Source: Trichostrongylus colubriformis
Lineage: Eukaryota; Nematoda; Chromadorea; Rhabditida; Trichostrongylidae
Assembly (NCBI GenBank): GCA_963978905.1
Contig: OZ022259.1
Span: 33,352,343-33,416,342 of the forward strand
Length of the DNA: 64,000 nt
Reading direction: 5' to 3'
Part shown: in pieces, positions 56,481 through 64,000 of the stretch
How positions within the stretch are numbered: the first letter of the stretch is position 1
Layout of the letters: each line of letters begins with the position of its first letter
Notes under the pieces: model-generated
Told to the model about the DNA's origin: nothing
What the model saw: only the letters and a program-made list of their open reading frames with translations
Databases searched by the model: none
Made by a program: the position numbers and the translations under genes

Positions 56481-56521
56481 AATGAATAAATAAATAAACA
56501 AATAAATAAATAAATAAATAA
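56480..56521 (+). repeat. AAAT microsatellite
   Basis: About ten AAAT/AAAC units after GTAAATG. It marks the probable 3' end of the CR1-like element and the left border of the RTE-type element. Confidence 0.85.
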
Positions 56522-56701
56522 ACTTATTCCCCTCGACGGTCCGACGCCTCATCGTGGCGAGTGGGTGGCAATGGGACTGGACTGCGATGCACAGCGGGAG
56601 TCTTTTGCTGCGGCAAATGCTCCTGGCAGGTTCAACCATGCTGAGAAGGAGTAAAGTTCTAGCCAAGAGCGGACCCCCCCCCCCTCCCTCTGTTTTGATG
56701 G

Positions 56702-58099
56702 TTGAGGAAGGGGCCTGCGGACGCGCTGGCAACGCTTCGTCAGGACACCAGGGAACAAAACGCTCAACCAGCAGAAAAACAGCCTCAGTACCCCGCACAC
56801 CGGGCTCTACCGTCTCCGACGTCGGACGGTACGACAACCGGTGAGAGGCGAAGAAATCTCGGGTTGCGCAGGACGTCATGGATTCTGGACAATGACGACA
56901 CACCTCGTACACGGCACGGAGACTGTTTCATGCTCTGCACCTACAACGCCAGAACAGTCTCGTCCAACGCCGATCTCCATGCTCTCCTCGACGCTGCGAC
57001 TCGCATCAAGTTCCATGTCATCGCGCTACAAGAAACAAAGAGCAGAAGAACCGACGTACGACAGTTCAACGACGGGACTCTTGTTATTCGTGGAGAGAAG
57101 ATCCCGTCGCGGAATGTCGGAGGCGTTGGATTTGTCGTGCACCCGTCTGTCGTCCGCCACGTCGACTCTCACGAGATTCTGTCTCCTCGTCTAGCCATTC
57201 TACGCCTTCATCCACTGCATCAGAAGACCATCTCAATCATCAACTGCTACTCACCACACGCAGCAGCTGACGATTCCGAATTGGATGCGTTCTATGAACA
57301 GCTGGAAGAAGTCATCCGCAAAGAGAAGTCCTTCTACAAATTCATTGTCGGTGACTTCAACGCAAGGTTAGGAAAAGACAACAGCGAGGAACATAGGATC
57401 GGAAAATTCGGGATAGGCGATAGGAACGACAACGGAAGTCGTCTCGTTGACCTCATGTCTGCAGCACGTCTCTTCCATGGTAATTCGTTGTTTGAGAAGA
57501 AGGAACACCGCCGCTGGACATGGGAGTCACCCAATGGCACGAATCATGCTGAGATCGACCACATTCTAACAAACAGAAGATGGTGCCTCTACGACACCTC
57601 CGTGGTGCCATCTTTCTGTTGTGGATCCGATCATCGCCTTCTTCGGGCCAAAATCAGGTTCGACACTCGACTGGAGAAGAACACCTGTCACCGGCCGAAG
57701 GGGAGGAAGCAAGTCGTGTATGACGAGAACCTTCTGAACGAGGCACTATCCCGTTATGACTGGCGAGTCGTGGAGGACCCGACCGAAGACTACGAGCTGC
57801 TTCTCAAAGGATTGCAAACCTGTGCTGATCTTGCATCTCTTCAACAATCAAGCAGAAACGATCGGATTTCATCGAACACCAAGACGCTGCTTGAAAGGAG
57901 GAGAAGTTTGAGGCTGGATCCAAATGCAACTCATCTCGAGCGACTGGTTATCAATGTCAGTTGCAGAAATGCGTTACAGGAGGATCTTGCGCAGTACAGG
58001 GAGGAGAATTTTAGAGGCGGCGCAGGAAAGACGAAGTCTGAAGAAGTGCCGTCGGGACCTCAACGAGTTCAGTATTCCGCCATCATCATTGAAAACTGA
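56702..58099 (+). CDS. RTE endonuclease (APE type) and start of the linker
   Basis: Open for 465 codons; the nuclease itself begins near residue 80. Motifs in order: [21 protein letters not shown] (catalytic Glu), [46 protein letters not shown] and [11 protein letters not shown] (catalytic Asp/His). The enzyme nicks target DNA to prime reverse transcription. The frame is lost around 58003 (GGGAGGAGAATTTTAG), where a one-base change would connect it to the RT frame. The 5' end, with a C homopolymer at 56668, is uncertain. Confidence 0.85.
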   Translation: MRKGPADALATLRQDTREQNAQPAEKQPQYPAHRALPSPTSDGTTTGERRRNLGLRRTSWILDNDDTPRTRHGDCFMLCTYNARTVSSNADLHALLDAATRIKFHVIALQETKSRRTDVRQFNDGTLVIRGEKIPSRNVGGVGFVVHPSVVRHVDSHEILSPRLAILRLHPLHQKTISIINCYSPHAAADDSELDAFYEQLEEVIRKEKSFYKFIVGDFNARLGKDNSEEHRIGKFGIGDRNDNGSRLVDLMSAARLFHGNSLFEKKEHRRWTWESPNGTNHAEIDHILTNRRWCLYDTSVVPSFCCGSDHRLLRAKIRFDTRLEKNTCHRPKGRKQVVYDENLLNEALSRYDWRVVEDPTEDYELLLKGLQTCADLASLQQSSRNDRISSNTKTLLERRRSLRLDPNATHLERLVINVSCRNALQEDLAQYREENFRGGAGKTKSEEVPSGPQRVQYSAIIIEN

Positions 58100-59150
58100 A
58101 GACGGAACTGTCACTACTTCCCGTTACGAGATGGAGTCAATCACGGAGAGGTTCTACACCAATCTGTTCCGTTGCACACTACCCTTGCCAGATCCAGACA
58201 TCCCCGCTGGTGGAACACCATTAAGGATTCTGCCGTCTGAAGTGCGAGTCGCAATTAGGAGTATGAAGAGCGGCACGGCTCCAGGGCCAGACAAGATCTC
58301 TGCCGATCTTCTTCGAGCAGGGAACCACGTCCTGCACTCACTACTCGCGGCACATATGACGTCCTACCTTCAGAAGGAGCGGATCCCGAATCAGTGGAGG
58401 AGTTCGCGCACTGTCATCTTGCACAAGAAAGGTGACAGGGATGATCTTCGCAACTACCGACCGATTAGCTTGCTGAGCGTGCTCTACAAGCTTTTCACGA
58501 AGATCATCCTAACGCGAATATCGCGCACATTGGATGAGGCCCAGCCGTACGAACAAGCTGGATTCCGTCAGGGATTCAGCTGCATGGACCACATTCAAAC
58601 GGTCGCGATGGTCATTGAAGTCTGCAGGGAATACCATCTTCCCCTCGTCCTAACCTTCGTCGATTACGAAAAGGCCTTTGACAGCGTCGAAACGAATGCT
58701 ATCCTGTCTGCGTTGGTCGACCAAGGAGTGGACGCGTCCTATATTCGAACACTGGCTGACTGCTACCACCGCTGTTCTACGACAATACAGCTTTTCCAAC
58801 GCCCAATCAACATCTCCATCGGAAAAGGCGTTAGGCAAGGCGACACCATCTCGCCAAAGCTGTTCACTGCCGCATTGCAGTGGGTGATGAAGTCGCTCGA
58901 CTGGGACGACAAGGGCATATGTGTGGACGGAAAATTCCTCTCGAACCTTCGTTTCGCAGACGACATCGTCATCTTTTCGCGTAGTACCAATGAAGCAGAG
59001 GCGATGCTCCGAGAGCTGAACGAAGTCGGAAGTAAGATTGGACTGCGGATCAATCGGATGAAGACACAGTTCATGAAGAACGCCTGGTGCGATGGAGGAA
59101 ATGTCAAAATCGACGGCTCTCCCATCGCCGAAACGAAGTCTTTTCGCGTA
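57970..59150 (+). CDS. RTE reverse transcriptase
   Basis: Open from 57924 and authentic from about 57970 to 59150. RT blocks in order: [106 protein letters not shown] and the catalytic [14 protein letters not shown]. All key residues (first Asp in [12 protein letters not shown]) are intact. The frame breaks at 59139 where a 56-bp copy of 58972-59027 is inserted. Confidence 0.88.
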
Positions 59151-59194
59151 GTACCAATGAAGCAGAGGCGATGCTCCGAGAGCTGAACGAAGTC
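59139..59194 (+). repeat. 56-bp duplicated insert breaking the RTE frame
   Basis: Exact copy of 58972-59027 (begins TCTTTTCGCGTAGTACCAAT), placed 167 bp downstream. Both copies end in AACGAAGTC, and the insertion point is itself preceded by AAACGAAGTC, so it looks like a microhomology-guided template switch. Confidence 0.9.
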
Positions 59195-59815
59195 TATCTT
59201 GGGCGTTCCATGAACATGGACAACGACATGAAGGAAGAGCTCGACAGAAGAAGAAGAGCTGCATGGTCAGCCTTCGGGTCTATTAAAGAGGCCACCGACC
59301 AGCTAAAGGATCCTGACCTACGCGCCCGTCTATTCGACTCGACAGTCCTTCCTGCTCTGTGTTACGCTGCCGAGACGTGGCCTGATACGTCAGCCATGGC
59401 GAAGTCCTTGCAGGTGACGCACAGAGCACTCGAGAGATGTCTTCTGAAGTACACCCGGCTATCTCAATATCGTGCTGGGCTTCGCAGCTCCGATTTGAGG
59501 CAGATGTCTCGTCTACGAGACCCTGCGGAATACGCATCGAAGGCCAAACATCGATGGGCCGGTCATATAATGCGGAGAGAAGACGATAGGTGGACAAGAA
59601 GAACAGTGGAGTGGATCCCCTGGGATTGTCCACGTCCCCGCGGAAGACCTCCCAAAAGATGGGGAGATGTGTTCGTTGAACACGTTAAACTAATGAAAAA
59701 TTCCAGAACGGCTGATTCTCGTGGTCGCCACCAACGAAGTCAACGAACGAGCTGGATGACGATCGCGAAAGAACGAAACGAATGGAAATCGTGTTGGGGC
59801 CCGCACAACCAGTGA
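59195..59815 (+). CDS. C-terminal region of the RTE polyprotein
   Basis: Continues RT after the 56-bp insert: YLGRSMNMDNDMKEELDRRR, LFDSTVLPALCYAAETW, LERCLLKYTRL, KAKHRWAGHIMRREDDRW and RGRPPKRWGDVFVEHV. This is the usual RTE/LINE C-terminal block set. It ends in TGA at 59813-59815. Confidence 0.85.
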   Translation, partial: YLGRSMNMDNDMKEELDRRRRAAWSAFGSIKEATDQLKDPDLRARLFDSTVLPALCYAAETWPDTSAMAKSLQVTHRALERCLLKYTRLSQYRAGLRSSDLRQMSRLRDPAEYASKAKHRWAGHIMRREDDRWTRRTVEWIPWDCPRPRGRPPKRWGDVFVEHVKLMKNSRTADSRGRHQRSQRTSWMTIAKERNEWKSCWGPHNQ

Positions 59816-59859
59816 AGACGGGCCATCTAAGTATCTAAGTAATAAACTTATTTCCAACC

Positions 59860-62800
59860 CCATACCGACATACCCTTACATACGATGTCTACAGTGCATA
59901 TGAATACCATGGGACTGGCAGAGGTCGCTTGAGAGCGGTATGTTGTGGGGGTATACGAGGTGAACAGAGTATCCTCAAAAAAGGATCAAGAACCATTGAA
60001 AAGACTTCCGTAGAGCACTTATGGAAAGGGAATATCTTCGAGGACGTACTCGCTTGCCGCTTGGCAGAGTTGAATGATGGAGTCACGATGCCAATAGCAA
60101 CACCAACAGAGGCGTAAAACAACGTTTCTGGGTACCAGTCTATATTTATAGCTATTACCATAAGTGATATCGTGTAGAGTCTACTATATATTGCTGAAAA
60201 AACCGACATCGAATCGTTTTAATTTTAGTATCCACATGGAAAACCCGACCGCAAAAGATTAGGTGTAGTACTTTCTTTTCACTTTTAGTTTTTTTCTGTA
60301 CTTTGTTATTTTCTAACCTAGATCTGAAGCTCTTCTTCTATTTTACTATGGATGTTGTTCCTATCACTCGAAGCGATTCCACCTTTTAAACTTTGCCTTG
60401 CATACAATAGTGCCTCCTCGACATCTATTTCATCATGAATGCGCTGCGGAAGCCTTTTCAACAATTTCCATTATATTCTAAAAATACTTCCGCTGCACTT
60501 CGTTTATCCCCATCACATCCCTCCTCAGTGAACTCTGCTATTTTCAAGGTGTTCAAGAGCATCGTGTACACCACTTTATAAAGAGGGTATGCGGTATGGA
60601 GCTAAAAACTAAGCGTCTTGGTATCGAGAAAGAATGTCTGGAAGTTACTGGATCAACACTTTGGTAGATCCTTTTCAACGCATCTTTGCTCTCACGAAGC
60701 GACGTACCTCTGGAAGGACTGGCCGCTCGTCTAGAGCACGACTTGAAAACTTGACGATACCTTCTAAATTTCCTTGTGCTCTCGGTCTTTCTTGGTTGTT
60801 GAACCAGAATACAGACCGCTCATGGACACCAGTATATTCATTCCCTTTTCGTTCCGATTCAACTGCGTTCCACTAATGCGTCTTCAACCCATGTTGCTAT
60901 AGTCTCACATTGCTTTTCCTCATGAGCTTGGAAACTGGAAAAAATACTTTTACCGCTCACTTTGCGGAGTGTCATCCGTAGTGCTTCGAGTCCCATTCTT
61001 TTTAATAGTGCGCCAATAGCCTTTTTTGTCTGTAGTCATCACTCGACAATAAACTGTGGAATTTCTCTTTCGAAGCAGTCTGTGAAAATCCTCCCGCTGA
61101 CTTCTTCTGAGGTCGATTTTTTGATTATAATAATTGTTACAAATTGTGGAGTGAGAACCTATCTAGCACCGTGTAGTACTCCCGTACGAAGCATAAGTCT
61201 CGTCAGCTAGCACGGAGTTCCCTATCAAAACCAAGTTCGCTCTGCTGTCTAGAGCTATTAGCATACGTAGTTTTCATCACCCCCTATGCGAGCCATGTTT
61301 ATGGCGGCACCGCGGCGGCCACGTTACCTCGTATTTACTTTTCGAGCCACTCAGCTTGTGCCCACAAGTTAAAACAACTGCACTAGTCTTGCGCAAACTG
61401 CTAGTCAGATTCTGAGTGGCTCCTATTCAGCTACTTCCCTGTTATAATCATGGGATTGTAGAGAGAGTCCAAGCCGTACGGATATAAGGCTATAAGGCTC
61501 CTAGAAGCTGGGAAAGCTCCGCGTTGATCGACGTTCTGTTTTTTCTACAGAAACTCATGCAGAAAATCCTCATATTGAGAGTTGTTAATTCCATATCGCC
61601 GCTTAGCCATTATCTTGTATCTTTGCCACAGCGACTAAACGTTCTGAGCGTGAGCTCCGGTCTGTGATTGACGAAGTTCTTGACGATTTACCTGATGATA
61701 CTTGTATGCTTAAAGCAGTGCGGCAATTTGATTGGAGGCCCTCCAGCTATCACTAATATTGTGGTTCCAGGCCTAATGTATCTCGTAATGATACGCAGGA
61801 GCATTTGAGCGTGTCTCCTTCAAATCAGCTTTAGAAATATCTTTCCGTTTCCTCTCTCAATGCCTCCAGAAAGTCGCTGATGTCACCGAATCTACCCGCT
61901 CCGGTCGTCTGGTGACCAAAGTTTCGTCACTTCACAACACATCCAGAGCCTCCTATGACGGTGGGTTCCCCTTGAAATGCTCAGGGCATATAGTTCCTAT
62001 TGAATAATGCTGGCATGGCTAAGTTCCAGTTCATATATTGTCTTTCACTTTGCCCGAAATAGCGCAAAAACCTTGGACTCGAGAAGGTTGGATCTTTCAA
62101 AGTGGGAACCTCTCCGAGCGGTCACGTAGACTTTGGTCTCAGCAGTCGGTCCAGACTGGCAGGCTCGACGTCTGCATTGGCGCTTATCACTTTGCTGTGC
62201 CATGGACAAAGTAGACATAACGGCGTTCGCATCAATTTCATGAATCGCAACCACCCTTAAAACTGGGGCCGAATCTGCAGTTTCTCGTACAAATCCTAAT
62301 CCAGTAACTCTTGCTGCCGTCGGTGAAGAACATTAAGAACCATCGCTTCTCAGACGATGGAACGAGCGAATGATTGGGCATCTACGCTCCAAATAGTCGG
62401 CCGTCTCCAACTCTAGGAAAGTTGCTCGGACAGTGGAAAAGCTACTCGAGCTGTGGGAAAGTTGCTCGCACTGCGAGAAAGTGCCTCATAGACATATTTC
62501 TCTGCCTGACCTTTCTGTCCTGCCACATTAGTGCGAACAGCCATTTTATTAGTCAGAACAAATGCCATATTCGTGATCATCACCCCAAATACCCCCCCCC
62601 CCCCCTCCCTGAGCCGAGTTTCAGCGATTTTGGAGAGAACGAGGTATTGCACCAACTTGGTGCTATTGCACCAAATTAGTGCCAACGCCAGAAACTTATT
62701 GTAATCAGCACCTCAACTAGTCCCTCTGAGCGAAGTTCCAACAAAATTATTTTTTGATCAGTTCGCGGTGTTTGAGAGTGATAATTGAATAATGCCTAAG

Positions 62801-63120
62801 TTGGATTTGCATACCTCCGCGTTACGCGTTGGGACACCTTTTTCCTTATGCATGCTCGATTTCCATGTCGTGGCCGTGAATGCTAAATAAATACATCCAG
62901 TGCACAGTTATAAAACTAGCGTAAATGTGTGACAACAACGCGAGGCTCCAAAATTCATACATGCGTGAAGGCTCATATCGTTTATGCATTTAGACTGTGA
63001 TGAGACTCCGTGACAGATCAGTAGGTAAATTACAAAAACAGCGTAAAATACGGACGCTTCCAACCAATGATAGAGGACAAGCAGCTAACTTCAGTACCCA
63101 ACCAAACATCTACCGTAACC
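59860..63120. other. Unassigned stretch, no gene supported
   Basis: A minus-strand ORF at 59889-60209 has hydrophobic segments (INIDWYPETLFYASVGVAIG) and could be a relic of a membrane protein, but no splice structure was found. On the minus strand near 60890-61060 a stretch reading LKRMGLEALRMTLRKVSGK is protein-like but broken. 62380-62500 has four repeats of a GAAAGTTGCTCG-type motif. A long C run sits at about 62587. Confidence 0.35.
62555..62740. repeat. Dispersed repeat shared with 10140-10310
   Basis: Blocks TGCCATATTCGTGATCA, CACCCCA, GTTTCAGCGATTTTGG and TTGCACCAA in the same order as in AIF intron 1, here with an expanded C tract. Confidence 0.6.
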
Positions 63121-63121
63121 C

Positions 63122-63552
63122 TCAGTCTTCAATTTCGGTGTACGTGACGTAGAGTGCTCGTACTCGCATCGGACTTGACGCCGCATTCTTTATACTCACG
63201 GTGTTATATTCGTAGCTGTCTCTCATAATAACGTGATATTGAATACCAGTTTCTATTTCCTTGTTTTTTTCTGAAAGTGAAATCTTCGCGAAATCACGTG
63301 ACGAAGACTTTTTCAATGTGATGGTCTGATATGTTTGTCTTATAGGTGTCTTTTCAGACATTCAGATTGCTGACTTTCGATCGTTGTGGTGCTCTGTTTA
63401 TTCAAGTTTTCATGCACTTTGTCAAATATGAGCAGTTGTTTCAATAAGCCGAATCCTAATGGTACATCCAATGCATCGTATAAAAACTGAATGTGTTCAG
63501 TTTGAATGCGGTGTATACGCACGGGCTGATCCATCGTACCAACAGCTTGCAT
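63122..63552 (-). CDS. Unidentified minus-strand ORF pair, possibly one broken gene
   Basis: 63552-63340 (70 codons; IHRIQTEHIQFLYDALDVPL and GLLKQLLIFDKVHENL) overlaps 63361-63122 (79 codons; FAKISLSEKNKEIETGIQYH, then strand-like SYEYNTVSIKN). The two frames overlap by 22 bp without splice signals between them. Composition is protein-like, especially in the second ORF, which ends in TGA. No family is recognised. It may be a pseudogene or the end of a spliced gene. Confidence 0.3.
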
Positions 63553-63720
63553 AAGGGAAGAAGGAGCTCGGTAAGGGGCGAAGCATTATCCTGTGTAGGT
63601 AGGAGTTTCGTACCACGTTGAAAGTGGTTCATCCACTCCGAAACTCCTTGCTCAGGTTAAGAAATCATCATGCGCGTAACCTCCCATTTTGTACCATTGA
63701 CTGGTCATCAGTACTTTCAG

Positions 63721-63910
63721 ATCAAATGCGTGAGAATAATAAGAATGTTCGAAGAGCTAATCGTGAGCTGGAAAGCGATCGAAGAGCGCTGGAGCGTCGA
63801 GAAAAAGAACTGGTTTGTTGTACTCGCGAAACAGCTCGTCCAACTACGCAAGCAGAAGGCGAAACGTGTTGGAATGAGCTCCAGATTCACGGGATTGGAG
63901 CTCAGAATAA
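63721..63910 (+). pseudogene. CHMP2B-like (ESCRT-III) fragment with an internal deletion
   Basis: After CTTTCAG at 63720 the frame reads MRENNKNVRRANRELESDRR and RALERREKEL (to 63812), matching the first helix of CHMP2B/VPS2-type proteins. One frame over, from 63820, VLAKQLVQLRKQKAKR and MSSRFT match the second conserved segment, which in the family lies about 16 residues further on. The missing residues, the frame change and the lack of a usable intron between 63812 and 63820 point to a deletion, hence a pseudogene, or an assembly error. ESCRT-III proteins remodel membranes at endosomes. The right window edge cuts off the rest. Confidence 0.5.
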
Positions 63911-64000
63911 GTATGTGGTCAGATTGATTGTTTCTCTTTATCTGATTTGATGTCTCAGATAAGTGATGGACAGATAGCACTGTTGAAGGTCAAGGGATTG

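Larger units (their letters stand above)
44981..56520 (+). mobile_element. CR1-like LINE, interrupted by a BEL/Pao element
   Basis: ORF1, APE-type endonuclease and the N-terminal part of RT lie before 47855; the RT C-terminus resumes at 54647. Between them sits the BEL/Pao element with GGGAC on both sides (47851-47855, 54642-54646). The 3' side ends in an AAAT-type microsatellite at 56480-56521, as is common for CR1 elements. The layout and the RT block around ISFLTGEIPLSWKDAVI recall the CR1/Sam-type elements of nematodes. Many frameshifts and stops make it inactive. Confidence 0.75.
56527..59850 (+). mobile_element. RTE-type LINE, nearly complete
   Basis: 3.3 kb with APE endonuclease and reverse transcriptase in the order and spacing of RTE-clade elements, including the FADD catalytic box and the typical C-terminal region after RT. 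Two frame breaks (near 58003 and at 59139) interrupt the ORF. The 3' end is near the AAGTATCTAAGTAATAAAC motif. Target duplications were not identified. Confidence 0.85.

Overview
The window looks like repeat-rich chromosomal DNA of a parasitic nematode, most likely a strongylid such as a hookworm. The reasons are short host exons with TTTCAG-type acceptors and nearly all phase-0 introns, a close-packed gene pair with the layout of a nematode SL2-type operon, an intact mariner resembling those known from hookworms, and nematode-type CR1, RTE, Penelope-like, BEL/Pao and Ty3/Gypsy elements. No bacterial-type genes, rRNA or convincing tRNA genes are seen. A 200-base run of N (33517-33716) marks a scaffold gap.

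Layout. 1-710 holds two exons of an unidentified minus-strand gene that leaves the left edge. 2680-3821 is a cluster of three TIR elements with Harbinger-like 3-bp target duplications. 5321-17912 is the main host locus: a plus-strand gene resembling Integrator subunit 15 (about 5321-8430), then after only about 195 bp a complete 18-exon gene for apoptosis-inducing factor (wah-1/AIFM1; 8625-17912). Its introns are full of MITE and fold-back DNA. 17913-33300 is intergenic, with several copies of a second MITE family (TTRA target sites), a dead mariner carrying one of these MITEs, a possible small secreted-protein gene and an apparently intact mariner (31095-32338).

33300-35670 is a broken Penelope-like element around the gap. 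38729-43637 is a young Ty3/Gypsy element with 261-bp LTRs and a CCGAT target duplication. 44981-56520 is a three-level nest: a CR1-like retrotransposon was hit by a BEL/Pao element (47856-54641), whose gag was hit by a Helitron-like element (49054-50880) carrying a 146-bp minisatellite. 56527-59850 is an RTE-type LINE. The last 4 kb is mostly unassigned, ending in a damaged-looking CHMP2B-like (ESCRT-III) fragment.

How it fits together: the functional host content is essentially the INTS15-like/AIF pair. They appear to be co-transcribed and separated by 3'-end formation (AATAAA at 8491) and trans-splicing (acceptor ending at 8609). Nearly everything else is transposons of different ages, so the window also records successive invasions. 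Exon coordinates were read by eye from splice signals and reading frames; no searches were run.
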